DNA of 15,781 bases from Brevundimonas sp. UBA4609 (GTDB lineage: Bacteria; Pseudomonadota; Alphaproteobacteria; Caulobacterales; Caulobacteraceae). Of this stretch, positions 1-7,021 are shown one piece after another (position 1 is the stretch's first letter; every line of letters begins with the position of its first letter). A program made the position numbers and the translations under genes. The stretch is taken from assembly GCA_002386585.1 (NCBI GenBank), contig DGIZ01000197.1, forward strand, positions 1 to 15,781. Reading direction: 5' to 3'. A model generated the notes under the pieces. That model was not told the DNA's origin, made no database searches, and was given only the letters and a program-made list of their open reading frames with translations.

Positions 1-222
1 CGCATGGCAGAACAGATTGACGTTGAACGGCCGCTCGGTCAGCGCCCTGGCCGCACAGATGGCCTTGCGGCACGCCTCGGCGTCGATGGCGCCCAGGGCG
101 ATGGAGCCCAGCGCCCCCGCGTTCGATACAGCGGCGGCCAGTTCGGCGGTCGAGGTTCCGGCCATCGGCGCCTGGATCAGGGGGAAGGACAGGCCGAGGC
201 GGTCGGTCAAGGCGGTCTTCAT
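1..222 (-). CDS. Nitronate monooxygenase (2-nitropropane dioxygenase family), N-terminal part
   Basis: The reverse strand reads 74 codons from ATG at 222 to the window edge, so only the N-terminus is present. It begins MKTALTDRLGLSFPLIQAPM and continues with an AGTSTAELAAAVSNAGALGS stretch. The family hallmark is this early 'PLIQAPMAG' strand of a TIM barrel followed by 'AVSNAGALGS', which helps form the FMN site. Members oxidise alkyl nitronates using FMN and oxygen in the cytoplasm. A clear Shine-Dalgarno sequence, GAAGGAG (228-234 on the plus strand, read in reverse), lies five bases before the ATG and fixes the start. The gene is divergent from parC. The family assignment is firm, but substrate and symbol cannot be decided from the fragment; an FMN-dependent enoyl reductase of the same fold remains possible. 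Confidence 0.82.
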   Translation of the reverse strand, partial: MKTALTDRLGLSFPLIQAPMAGTSTAELAAAVSNAGALGSIALGAIDAEACRKAICAARALTERPFNVNLFCHA

Positions 223-312
223 CAGCGCTCCTTCGCGTGTTTCTGCACAGATAGGCGCTGACAATCCCGGCGTCAGGCCCCGGCTGCGCTAGACTTTCCT
301 CGTCCGATCATT

Positions 313-317
313 GATTC
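313..317 (+). promoter_or_regulatory. GANTC (CcrM methylation) site just upstream of parC
   Basis: GATTC lies 9 bases before the parC ATG. In Caulobacterales, GANTC sites are methylated by CcrM and, near promoters, can confer GcrA-dependent cell-cycle control. A GCTAGACT sequence at 288-295 resembles the Caulobacter -10 consensus, but I find no good -35 at the right distance. GANTC also occurs inside several coding regions here, so this site alone is weak evidence for regulation. Confidence 0.3.
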
Positions 318-325
318 GAAGCCGT

Positions 326-2539
326 ATGACCATCCACACCCCGACGCCGGACGGCGGCCGCATCGTTGAAGAGCCGATGGGCGAGGCGCTGTCGCGCCGC
401 TATCTGGCCTACGCCCTGTCGACCATCACCAACCGCGCGCTGCCCGACGTGCGTGACGGCTTCAAGCCCGTGCACCGGCGCATCATGTACGCCATGCATC
501 AGATGCGGCTGAACCCGCAGGCGGCGGCGCGCAAATGCGCCAAGGTCGTCGGCGAGGTCATGGGCGGCTATCACCCGCACGGCGACGCCTCCATCTATGA
601 GGCCCTGGTCCGCCTGGCCCAGGACTTCGCCCAGCGCTATCCGCTGGTCGACGGCCAGGGGAACTTCGGCAACATCGACGGCGATAGCGCGGCGGCCATG
701 CGCTACACCGAGTGCAAGCTGACGCCCGCCGCCGTCCTGCTGCTCGACGGCATCGACCAGGACGCGGTCGACTTCCGTCCCACCTATGACGATCAGGACG
801 AGGAGCCGGTGGTCCTGCCGGCGGGCTTCCCCAACCTGCTGGCCAACGGCTCGTCGGGCATCGCCGTGGGCATGGCGACCTCGATCCCCCCGCACAACGT
901 GGGCGAACTGATCGACGCCTGCCACCTGCTGCTGGAACGGCCGGACGCCACGACCGAGGACCTGGTCAAGATCGTGCCGGGGCCGGACTTCCCGACCGGC
1001 GGCGTGTCGGTCGAGGGCCACGCGTCCATGCTGGACGCCTATGAGACGGGCCGGGGCGGTGTGCGCCTGCGCGCCGCCTGGGACACCGAGGATCTGGGCC
1101 GAGGCGTCTGGCGCATCGTCGTCACCGAAATCCCCTATCAGGTGCAGAAGTCCAAGCTGATCGAACAGCTGGCCGACCTGATCGAGAACAAGAAGGCGCC
1201 CCTGCTGGCCGACGTGCGCGATGAGTCGGCCGAGGACATCCGCCTGATCCTGGAGCCCAAGTCCCGGACGGTAGAGCCTGAAGTCCTTATGGAAAGCCTG
1301 TTCAAGCTTTCCGATCTGGAGACGCGCTTCCCCATCAACATGAACGTGCTGGACGCCACCGGCACGCCGCGCGTCATGGGGCTGAAGGACTGTCTGCGGG
1401 CCTTCCTGGACCACCGCCGCGTGGTGCTGAACCGCCGCAGCCAGTGGCGCATCGCCCGCGTGGAGAAGCGCCTGCACCTGTTGGAAGGCCTGCGCATCGT
1501 CTTCCTGAACCTGGACGAGGTCATCCGCATCGTCCGCGAGGAAGAGCAGCCCAAGGCGGCCCTGATCACGACCTTCGGGCTGAGCGAGCTTCAGGCCGAC
1601 TTCATCCTCGACACCCGCCTGCGCCAGCTGGCCCGTCTCGAAGAGATGACGATCGAGAAGGAATTCAAGGAGCTGTCGGAAGAACTTGCAGCGCTGCAGG
1701 CGCTGACGTCGTCCGAATCCAAGCAGTGGAAGGCCATCGGCAAGGAGCTGGAAGCCGTGCGCAAGGCGCTGATCTCGCCGCGCCGCACCGTGATCGGCGA
1801 AGCGGTCGACGCCTCGGCCTTCGTCGCGCCGGAGGCCTTCATCCCGCGTGAGGCGATCACCGTCATCCTGTCGGATCGCGGCTGGATCCGCGCCGCCAAG
1901 GGCAAGGTCGACGACCCCTCCGAGCTGAAGTTCAAGGAAGGCGACAAACTGGGCTTCCTGGTCCCCGCCTATACGACGGACAGGCTCCTGATCGGCGCCT
2001 CGGACGGCCGCATCTTCACCATCGGCGCCGACAAGCTGGCGTCGGGGCGCGGGCATGGCGAACCGTTGCGCCTGATGATCGATCTGGACGAGAAGGCTGA
2101 GATCATCAATGTCGTGGCGCACGAACCCGATGCGAAGCTGCTGATCGCGTCCAGGGCCGGTTACGGCTTCGTGGCGCCGGAGAACGATCTTCTGGCCCAG
2201 AAGCGCGGCGGCAAGCAGGTGCTGAACGGCGAGATGCTGGCCATGTTGCGGGTCCCCCAGACGCCTGTTGGCGACCATGTCGCGACCATCGGCGAGAACA
2301 TCAAGACGCTGATCTTCCCCCTGGCCGAACTGCCCGAAATGGGCCGGGGCAAGGGGGTGAAGCTGCAGAACTACAAGCAGGGCGGCCTGGCCGACGTGGC
2401 GGTGTTCAACGCCGAACAGGGGCCGGAATGGGTCGACGGCGGCGGCCGCCGCCGCAACTGGCCGGACTGGAAGGACTGGCTGGGCAAGCGCGCCGGGGCC
2501 GGCCGCCAGGGGCCGCGCGGCCTGAGGAAGTTCCGCTGA
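326..2539 (+). CDS. parC: DNA topoisomerase IV subunit A
   Basis: ParC is the DNA-cleaving subunit of topoisomerase IV, which with ParE decatenates daughter chromosomes. The 737-residue protein has the type IIA order: an N-terminal breakage-reunion domain ([20 protein letters not shown], then [10 protein letters not shown]), the active-site tyrosine Tyr127 in AAMRYTE, a long coiled-coil/tower region, and a C-terminal beta-pinwheel from about residue 500. It is ParC rather than GyrA because the C-terminal domain is short and has only a degenerate KRGGKQ in place of the GyrA box; the tail ([13 protein letters not shown], ending GLRKFR) is basic. In the quinolone-binding helix ([11 protein letters not shown]) the position of E. 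coli ParC Ser80 is Ala88, while the Glu84 position is kept as Glu92. I chose ATG 326 over in-frame TTG 311 because family homology starts here; no strong ribosome binding site is visible. The gene appears to be transcribed alone and ends at a hairpin. Confidence 0.93.
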   Translation: MTIHTPTPDGGRIVEEPMGEALSRRYLAYALSTITNRALPDVRDGFKPVHRRIMYAMHQMRLNPQAAARKCAKVVGEVMGGYHPHGDASIYEALVRLAQDFAQRYPLVDGQGNFGNIDGDSAAAMRYTECKLTPAAVLLLDGIDQDAVDFRPTYDDQDEEPVVLPAGFPNLLANGSSGIAVGMATSIPPHNVGELIDACHLLLERPDATTEDLVKIVPGPDFPTGGVSVEGHASMLDAYETGRGGVRLRAAWDTEDLGRGVWRIVVTEIPYQVQKSKLIEQLADLIENKKAPLLADVRDESAEDIRLILEPKSRTVEPEVLMESLFKLSDLETRFPINMNVLDATGTPRVMGLKDCLRAFLDHRRVVLNRRSQWRIARVEKRLHLLEGLRIVFLNLDEVIRIVREEEQPKAALITTFGLSELQADFILDTRLRQLARLEEMTIEKEFKELSEELAALQALTSSESKQWKAIGKELEAVRKALISPRRTVIGEAVDASAFVAPEAFIPREAITVILSDRGWIRAAKGKVDDPSELKFKEGDKLGFLVPAYTTDRLLIGASDGRIFTIGADKLASGRGHGEPLRLMIDLDEKAEIINVVAHEPDAKLLIASRAGYGFVAPENDLLAQKRGGKQVLNGEMLAMLRVPQTPVGDHVATIGENIKTLIFPLAELPEMGRGKGVKLQNYKQGGLADVAVFNAEQGPEWVDGGGRRRNWPDWKDWLGKRAGAGRQGPRGLRKFR

Positions 2540-2545
2540 TCGTCA

Positions 2546-2572
2546 GCTCCTCTCCACGGCGTGGAGAGGAGC
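2546..2572. terminator. Perfect GC-rich hairpin between convergent parC and the small membrane gene
   Basis: CTCCTCTCCAC (2547-2557) pairs perfectly with GTGGAGAGGAG (2561-2571) around a GGC loop, and a flanking G/C pair makes 12 bp. It sits 7 bases after the parC stop and 8 bases beyond the stop of the opposite-strand small gene, so it could terminate both. There is no T-run on either side, so classical intrinsic termination is uncertain. The arms resemble in composition, but do not match, the CCTTCTCCC hairpins further right. Confidence 0.55.
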
Positions 2573-2580
2573 GCGACGCC

Positions 2581-2706
2581 TCAGGCGGCGAAGAACGACA
2601 CGTAGATGCTGAACAGGAAGGCGGCCAGGAAAGCCATGAAGGCGATCCCCGCGGCCACCGCTCCGATACCCAGGAGTACGGTGAGGGTCTGATCTCTCAT
2701 CTTCAT
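2581..2706 (-). CDS. Small single-span membrane protein of unknown function (41 aa)
   Basis: On the reverse strand an ORF from ATG 2706 (or in-frame ATG 2700) encodes 41 residues: MKMRDQTLTVLLGIGAVAAG, then a continuous hydrophobic stretch through IAFMAFLAAFLF to SIYVSFFAA. This predicts one transmembrane helix covering residues 9-34 or so, with a short charged N-terminus. Third positions are overwhelmingly G or C, as in the neighbouring real genes. The start at 2706 is supported by TTGTGC-N18-TACGTG placed so that transcription would begin at the ATG; no Shine-Dalgarno sequence is present. It converges on parC across a hairpin and is divergent from lemA. I do not recognise the family and assign no function. 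A chance hydrophobic ORF remains possible. Confidence 0.6.
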   Translation of the reverse strand: MKMRDQTLTVLLGIGAVAAGIAFMAFLAAFLFSIYVSFFAA

Positions 2707-2838
2707 GCAGCACACGTAGTACGCCGTTCTTTCACTGCACAAGCCGGATGCGTCAGAAGACCGCGTATGTCGGGATTTTCATTAGGCGCGACGCGGGTTG
2801 CCCCCCATATTCACGCCTGATCTTTCGGAGGAGGCTCA

Positions 2839-3408
2839 ATGATCACCTGGATCATCATCGGCGTCATCGTCGTCATTCTGCTGTTCGTCGTGGTCGGCGC
2901 CTACAACCGGCTGGTGAAGCTGGACCAGACGGCGAACCAGTCGTTCGCGGACATCGACGTGCAGCTGAAGCAGCGTCAGGATCTGATCCCCAATCTGGTC
3001 GAGACGGTGAAGGGCTACGCCACGCACGAGCGCGGCACCCTGGACGCCGTGACCCAGGCGCGCGCCGCCGCTGCGGGGGCTCGCACCGTCGATGAGAAAG
3101 TGCAGGCCGAGAACATGCTTACGGCGACGCTCGGCCGTCTGTTCGCCGTGTCCGAGGCCTATCCGGACCTGAAGGCCAACGCCAACTTCCAGCAGTTGCA
3201 GATGGACTTGTCGGACATCGAGAACAAGCTGGCCGCCGCGCGCCGATTCTTCAACAATGCGGTCAGCGAGTTCAACGCCGTGCGCCGCCAGTTTCCGACT
3301 GTTCTGTTCGCTGGGATGTTCGGCTTCGGCGCCGACAAGCCCTTCTTCGACGTGGGCGAAAGCGAGCGCGCCGGCCTGAACGCCGCGCCGCCGACGGTGA
3401 AGTTCTAA
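2839..3408 (+). CDS. lemA: LemA family protein
   Basis: The 189-residue protein has one N-terminal membrane helix (residues 3-20, IIIGVIVVILLFVVVGAYN) and then the LemA signature: NRLVKLDQTANQSFADIDV, LKQRQDLIPNLVETVKGYA, and later AYPDLKANANFQQLQMDLSD and ENKLAAARRFFNNAVSEFN. LemA proteins are anchored helical bundles whose molecular role is poorly defined; the gene is widely found next to an M48 membrane protease, as here. Length is normal for the family. The start is decided by a very strong ribosome binding site (GGAGGAGG, 2827-2834) five bases before ATG. The protease gene starts 6 bases after the stop, so the two are almost certainly one operon. The 3' end codes for a short disordered tail ending PPTVKF. 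Confidence 0.93.
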   Translation: MITWIIIGVIVVILLFVVVGAYNRLVKLDQTANQSFADIDVQLKQRQDLIPNLVETVKGYATHERGTLDAVTQARAAAAGARTVDEKVQAENMLTATLGRLFAVSEAYPDLKANANFQQLQMDLSDIENKLAAARRFFNNAVSEFNAVRRQFPTVLFAGMFGFGADKPFFDVGESERAGLNAAPPTVKF

Positions 3409-3414
3409 GCCCCA

Positions 3415-4443
3415 ATGGCGGTTTTCGGTCAGGCCGTCGGCCTCAAGACCCACATCTGGCGCAACAACGCCCGGTCAGCGATCCTGCTGGCCGGGTTCCC
3501 GGTGCTGCTGGTCGGCATCCTGTTCGGCGTTCAGGTGCTGATGATGGGGTTCGGCTTGCTGCCCAACTCGGGCGGCGATCTGGGCCAGGACCTGGCGCTG
3601 GCGGCCTCCATGCTGGGGTGGACCGTGCCCTTCGCCGCCATCGCGGCGGCGATCTGGTTCGTCATCGCCTATTTCGGCAACCAGATGATGATCGACGTCA
3701 TGACCGGCGCGCGAAAGGTCGAGCGCCGGGTCGAGCCGGACCTCTATAATCTGTTGGAGAACCTGGCGATCTCGCGCGGGATGAAGACGCCCGCCTTGCG
3801 CATCATCGAAAGCCCGTCGTTGAACGCCTATGCGTCCGGCCTGCATGAGGGGAACTACAGCGTCACCGTCACGCGCGGTCTGATGCAGACCCTGAACCGG
3901 GACGAGATGGAGTGCGTCCTGGCCCATGAGCTGACCCACGTCATCAACAAGGACGTGCGGACCATGGTGATCGCCTCGATTTTCGCGGGGATCATCAGCG
4001 TGGTGGCCGAACTGGTGTTCCGCAGCCTGTTCTATGTGCGCGGCGGCCGCGGCGGGAACAACAAGAACGCCATGCCCCTGATCCTGATCGGTCTGGCGAT
4101 CGGGGTGATCGGTTTCGGCCTGGCCGCCGTCATCCGCATGACCCTGTCGCGGACGCGCGAGTATGTGGCCGACGCCGGCGCGGTGGAGCTGACCAAGAAT
4201 CCGGACGCCATGATCTCGGCGCTGAGGAAGGTGTCGGGCCAGTCGAAGGTCGAGGCGCCGGACGAACTGCGCGGCATGTTCCTGGACAATACGGCCGACA
4301 AGGCGGGATTCTCGGGCCTGTTCGCGACGCACCCGCCGATCGAGAAACGCATCGCGGCGTTGGTGCAGTTCGCCGGCGGCCGAGACGACGGACCGTGGGG
4401 CGGAGCGCCTCAAACTTCAGGTACGGCGGTGCCGACGACGTAG
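3415..4443 (+). CDS. M48 family membrane zinc metalloprotease (HtpX-like)
   Basis: This 342-residue membrane protease carries the zinc motif HELTH (residues 171-175) and the third ligand Glu249 in SRTREYVAD, typical of M48/HtpX enzymes. Predicted membrane spans lie at about 22-46, 65-88, 184-207 and 219-241, putting the active site on the cytoplasmic face. The NAYASG segment (137-142) and FATHPPIEKRI (303-313) are also family hallmarks. HtpX-like proteases take part in quality control of membrane proteins. It lies 6 bases after lemA with no good ribosome binding site of its own, which suggests translational coupling. The N-terminus (FGQAVGLKTHIWRNNARS) resembles the stand-alone LemA-linked M48 proteases more than classical E. 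coli HtpX, so I leave the symbol blank. The tail after 320 is low-complexity. Confidence 0.9.
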   Translation: MAVFGQAVGLKTHIWRNNARSAILLAGFPVLLVGILFGVQVLMMGFGLLPNSGGDLGQDLALAASMLGWTVPFAAIAAAIWFVIAYFGNQMMIDVMTGARKVERRVEPDLYNLLENLAISRGMKTPALRIIESPSLNAYASGLHEGNYSVTVTRGLMQTLNRDEMECVLAHELTHVINKDVRTMVIASIFAGIISVVAELVFRSLFYVRGGRGGNNKNAMPLILIGLAIGVIGFGLAAVIRMTLSRTREYVADAGAVELTKNPDAMISALRKVSGQSKVEAPDELRGMFLDNTADKAGFSGLFATHPPIEKRIAALVQFAGGRDDGPWGGAPQTSGTAVPTT

Positions 4444-4448
4444 GTTTT

Positions 4449-4471
4449 CCTTCTCCCACAAGGGGAGAAGG
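4449..4471. terminator. Hairpin (CCTTCTCCC-type repeat) between convergent protease and flavin reductase genes
   Basis: CCTTCTCCC (4449-4457) pairs with GGGAGAAGG (4463-4471) around loop ACAAG. The hairpin occupies nearly all of the 29-base gap between two convergent stop codons, as a bidirectional terminator would. The same 23 bases recur exactly at 6993-7015, and inverted with one mismatch at 6879-6901, so this is also a dispersed repeat unit. The run of four Ts is 5' of the plus-strand hairpin, not 3'. Confidence 0.55.
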
Positions 4472-4472
4472 A

Positions 4473-4979
4473 TCAGGCCGTCGGATCGACCGCTTTGCCG
4501 TACTTCCCGCGGAAATAGGTCAGGGCGTCGCCCGGCCGCGTATCGAACGCCTCGACCCGGCCGACGATGACCAGATGGTCGCCCATGACGATGCGGTCGT
4601 GCGTCCGACAGGTCAGCCGCGTCACCGCGTTCAGCAGGCGCGGCGGCTCGGGGTCGGCGACCGCGAACTCATCGTCCGACAGGCGGCACACTCCCCAGGC
4701 GAAGCGGTCGGACATGGCCTGATCCTCGACCGGCAGCATATGCACCGCGAACCGATCCGCCCCGGCGAAGGCGTCGTGGCGGTCGGACTTGATGTCCATG
4801 CACCACAGCACCAGCGGCGGGTCCAGCGAGACGGAGGTGAAGCTGTTCACCGTGATCCCCAGCGGGCCGTCGACCGTATGGGCCGTGACCACGCACACCC
4901 CCGTCGCGAACCCGCCCAGCGCTCGGCGATAGGCGCGAGGATCGAAATCGGCGGCAGGTGAAGCGGACGCGTCGGACAT
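4473..4979 (-). CDS. Flavin reductase family protein (FMN-binding, HpaC/ActVB type)
   Basis: This 168-residue cytoplasmic protein is a single flavin-reductase-like domain. The family motif is seen as YRRALGGFATGVCVVTA (18-34), then GITVNSFTSVSLDPPLVLWC, the usual FMN-binding loop and strand, with later HDRIVMGDHLVIVGRVEAFD. Relatives use NAD(P)H to reduce FMN or FAD and hand it to a two-component monooxygenase. No monooxygenase partner is in the window, so the physiological partner is unknown. There is no usable Shine-Dalgarno sequence (the nearest purine run abuts the ATG). Instead TTGCCG and TAGCTG hexamers are placed for transcription to begin at the ATG. The gene converges on the M48 protease and is divergent from motB. 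Family call is firm; substrate specificity is not decidable. Confidence 0.88.
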   Translation of the reverse strand: MSDASASPAADFDPRAYRRALGGFATGVCVVTAHTVDGPLGITVNSFTSVSLDPPLVLWCMDIKSDRHDAFAGADRFAVHMLPVEDQAMSDRFAWGVCRLSDDEFAVADPEPPRLLNAVTRLTCRTHDRIVMGDHLVIVGRVEAFDTRPGDALTYFRGKYGKAVDPTA

Positions 4980-4985
4980 GGCCCT

Positions 4986-5014
4986 CAGCTAGGCCGTGAA
5001 GCCCGTATCGGCAA
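4986..5014 (-). promoter_or_regulatory. Candidate leaderless promoter of the flavin reductase gene
   Basis: Reading the reverse strand, TTGCCG (5014-5009) is followed by 17 bases and TAGCTG (4991-4986), which ends 6 bases before the start codon at 4979. The expected transcription start is therefore the A of the ATG. The same -35/-10/ATG geometry occurs at three other genes here. Confidence 0.5.
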
Positions 5015-5069
5015 GGGCGCGGCGCGCCGTCGCATCTCACCGCAACCGCTTCTTAAGCCCCGCATGGGA

Positions 5070-5096
5070 TTTAGGGCGAACGAACACGGTTAAGAC
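5070..5096 (+). promoter_or_regulatory. Possible motB promoter
   Basis: TTTAGGG (5070-5076), 12 bases, then GTTAAGAC (5089-5096) approximates the Caulobacter housekeeping pattern TTGACGS-N10-14-GCTANAWC, giving a very short leader before ATG 5108. Two or three mismatches in each half keep this tentative. I looked for, and did not find, the GG/GC dinucleotide pair of a sigma-54 flagellar promoter. Confidence 0.28.
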
Positions 5097-5107
5097 GGAC
5101 CCGCCCC

Positions 5108-6010
5108 ATGGCGCTGAACGATCGCCCGATCCTGATCAAGAAGGTGAAGAAGGTGTCCGGACACGGCCACCACGGCGGCGCGTGGAAGGTGGCCTACGCC
5201 GACTTCGTCACCGCCATGATGGCCTTCTTCCTATTGATGTGGCTGATCAACACGACCGATCCGGAGCAGAAGCGCGGCATCGCCGAATATTTCGCCCCGG
5301 CCAACGTCTCGGCCTCGACCTCGGGCTCCGGCGGCATCCTGGGCGGCACGTCGCTGGGCGATTCCGAAGGGGCCAAGGGCGCCGGCTCCAACGCCGTCAT
5401 CGAACAGTTGGCCCCCGAAGCCCCCGACGCGCCGCAGGAAGCGGGCCAGAACTCCAACCTGGCCTCGGCCAGCGAAGCCGCCCTGCGCGCCGAGATCGCC
5501 CGTCGCGAGGCCGCCGACTTCGCCAGCGCCGCCGAATCCCTGCGCCAGGCCATGCAATCCATGCCGGAACTGGCCGAACTGTCGAAACAGCTGATCATCG
5601 ACCAGACGCCCGAGGGCCTGCGCATCCAGCTGGTGGATCAGGAAGGCCGCTCGATGTTCGAGAACGGCTCCTCGCGCCCCAATCCGCGCGCCCAGTTGCT
5701 GCTGCGCGCCGTGGCCAAGGTCATCAACCAGTTGCCCAACCGCATCTCCATCACCGGCCACACCAACGCCGTCGCCGGCTCCAGCCGAGCCAGCAGCCCC
5801 GGCGACTGGCCCCTCTCCTCGGCCCGCGCCGACGCCTCGCGTCTGGTGCTGCAGGGCTCAGGCGTGAACACCGACCGGGTCTATTCCGTCGCAGGCAAGG
5901 CGGGGTCCGATCCCCTCTATCCCGACGATCCGTCGCTGGCGGGCAACCGCCGCATCGCCATCGTCCTGCTGCGCGAAGCGCCGGTCCTGCCCACGGACAC
6001 CAGCCTGTGA
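5108..6010 (+). CDS. motB: Flagellar motor stator protein MotB
   Basis: MotB with MotA forms the proton-conducting stator that drives flagellar rotation and anchors it to peptidoglycan. This 300-residue protein has a basic N-terminus (LIKKVKKVSGHGHHGG), one membrane helix with the proton-carrying Asp32 in AYADFVTAMMAFFLLMWLIN, a Ser/Gly/Ala-rich linker with an alanine-rich helical section at 120-160, and a C-terminal OmpA-like domain (about 168-290) with ISITGHTN, WPLSSARADASRLVL and NRRIAIVLL. The linker is fairly long, which is common in alphaproteobacterial MotB. motA is not adjacent; the gene stands alone between a divergent flavin reductase and bpt, 133 bases downstream. No strong ribosome binding site precedes the ATG at 5108, but homology starts right there. 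Confidence 0.95.
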   Translation: MALNDRPILIKKVKKVSGHGHHGGAWKVAYADFVTAMMAFFLLMWLINTTDPEQKRGIAEYFAPANVSASTSGSGGILGGTSLGDSEGAKGAGSNAVIEQLAPEAPDAPQEAGQNSNLASASEAALRAEIARREAADFASAAESLRQAMQSMPELAELSKQLIIDQTPEGLRIQLVDQEGRSMFENGSSRPNPRAQLLLRAVAKVINQLPNRISITGHTNAVAGSSRASSPGDWPLSSARADASRLVLQGSGVNTDRVYSVAGKAGSDPLYPDDPSLAGNRRIAIVLLREAPVLPTDTSL

Positions 6011-6143
6011 GGCCGTGCGGCGACGCCCTCGCCGCACGAAGAAGGCTTGCGAAAACGGCTGGTTGCGCGCCAAATCAGAATATGAGCCGCGGGTACCCAT
6101 CCAGCCCCTGTGCGGGCGCTGATTTCGTCACGGAGCGACAACC

Positions 6144-6875
6144 GTGACCCAGCACTTCTTCTCGCGCCAGCTTCGCTTCTTCATGACCGCCAGCGCGCCC
6201 TGCCCCTATCTGCCAGGGCAGTTCGAGCGCAAGGTCTTCGCCAACCTGCCGTTCAGCGACGGGGCCGACGTCAACGACGCCCTGACCCAGGCCGGGTTCC
6301 GTCGCAGCCAGAACATCGCCTATCGCCCGGCGTGCGAGGCCTGCATCGCCTGCGTCTCGGTACGGATTCCCGTGGCGGATTTCCAGCTGTCCCGCTCGCG
6401 TCGCCGCATCCTGGCGCGCAACGCCGACCTGTCGCGCGACCTGGTCGAGGCCGAGGCGACGATGGAGCAGTTCGACCTGTTGCGCCGCTATCTGACCGCC
6501 CGCCACCCCGGCGGCGGCATGAGCGACATGGGCTGGCTGGACTATGTGTCGATGGTCGAGGACACCGCCGTCCGCACCCATCTGATCGAATACCGCATGC
6601 CCAGCGAGGATGACGGCCCCGGCCGCCTGGTCGGCGTCTGCCTGACCGACCTGCTGCATGACGGCCTGTCGATGGTCTACAGCTTCTTCGACCCGGACCT
6701 TGAGCGCCGCAGCCTGGGCCGTTTCGCCATCCTCGACCACCTGCATCAGGCCGAGACCGTGGCCCTGCCCTATGTCTACCTCGGCTACTGGGTCCAGGGT
6801 TCGCCCAAGATGGACTACAAGGCCGAGTTCCGCCCTCTGGAGGCATTGCGCCCTTGGGGCTGGGAACGGCTGTAA
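6144..6875 (+). CDS. bpt: Aspartate/glutamate leucyltransferase (bacterial N-end rule)
   Basis: Bpt transfers leucine from Leu-tRNA to N-terminal Asp or Glu of proteins, marking them for ClpS/ClpAP degradation. The 243-residue length is standard. Seen motifs are the N-terminal ATE domain (RQLRFFMTASAPCPYLPGQF, ERKVFANL, then IAYRPACEACIACVSVRIPV with Cys64, Cys67 and Cys70) and the C-terminal GNAT-like half (GLSMVYSFFDPDLERRSLG, LGYWVQGSPKMDYKAEFRP). The start is GTG at 6144: it keeps the conserved segment before CPYLPG and has GGAG (6132-6135) eight bases upstream, whereas the internal ATG at 6183 would remove it. The gene ends 2 bases before the palindromic repeat that separates it from convergent hemB. 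The 133-base gap from motB suggests its own transcript; I find no convincing promoter there. Confidence 0.94.
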   Translation: MTQHFFSRQLRFFMTASAPCPYLPGQFERKVFANLPFSDGADVNDALTQAGFRRSQNIAYRPACEACIACVSVRIPVADFQLSRSRRRILARNADLSRDLVEAEATMEQFDLLRRYLTARHPGGGMSDMGWLDYVSMVEDTAVRTHLIEYRMPSEDDGPGRLVGVCLTDLLHDGLSMVYSFFDPDLERRSLGRFAILDHLHQAETVALPYVYLGYWVQGSPKMDYKAEFRPLEALRPWGWERL

Positions 6876-6877
6876 CG

Positions 6878-7016
6878 CCCTTCTCCCCTTGTGGGAGGAG
6901 GAGGAGGACGGATGAGGGGTGCGAAGACACGCGCTCGTGTTTCCCGCTTCATAACGCCCGCCGACACCCCTCATCCGAGCCCTTCGGGCCCACCTTCTCC
7001 CACAAGGGGAGAAGGG
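6878..7016. repeat. Palindromic mosaic repeat element filling the bpt/hemB gap
   Basis: This 139-bp element has two nested inverted-repeat pairs. Outer arms are 20 bases each and perfect (6878-6897 and 6997-7016; left arm begins CCCTTCTCCCC). Inner arms are 13 bases and perfect: CGGATGAGGGGTG (6909-6921) and CACCCCTCATCCG (6965-6977). The outer arms are themselves hairpins of the CCTTCTCCC-loop-GGGAGAAGG type; the right one is identical to 4449-4471. Between the right-hand inner and outer arms is a small hairpin, GCCC-TTC-GGGC (6979-6989). The central 43 bases are unpaired. It spans almost exactly the convergent gap and encodes no protein. Layout is like the intergenic mosaic elements described in rhizobia (RIME-type); whether it is homologous is an inference. 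It may act as a bidirectional terminator or mRNA-end stabiliser. Confidence 0.75.
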
Positions 7017-7021
7017 AAAGA

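Noticed and set aside
308..2278. 656-codon open frame antisense to parC
   Set aside because: It lies opposite a full-length ParC with its catalytic residues in place; its translation is rich in Gln, Gly, His and Asp in the manner of antisense frames of high-GC genes, and shows no domain.
2701..2838. lemA promoter at TTGCCC (2798) with GATCTT
   Set aside because: Spacing of 15 would start the transcript inside the ribosome binding site, contradicting the strong GGAGGAGG there.
3475..4413. 312-codon open frame antisense to the M48 protease
   Set aside because: Antisense shadow of a gene with an intact HELTH motif; composition is biased to Gln/His/Arg with no recognisable motif.
4980..5107. 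Sigma-54 flagellar promoter upstream of motB
   Set aside because: No TGGCAC-N5-TTGC-like GG/GC pair at the right spacing; only a weak housekeeping-type match is present.
6011..6143. Promoter for bpt at TTGCGC (6063) with TATGAG
   Set aside because: The spacer is only 12 bases between hexamers, too short for a standard promoter; left unannotated.
4996..6147. 383-codon plus-strand frame overlapping motB
   Set aside because: Shadow frame, extremely Arg/Pro/Gly-rich; motB in the other frame has all expected domains.
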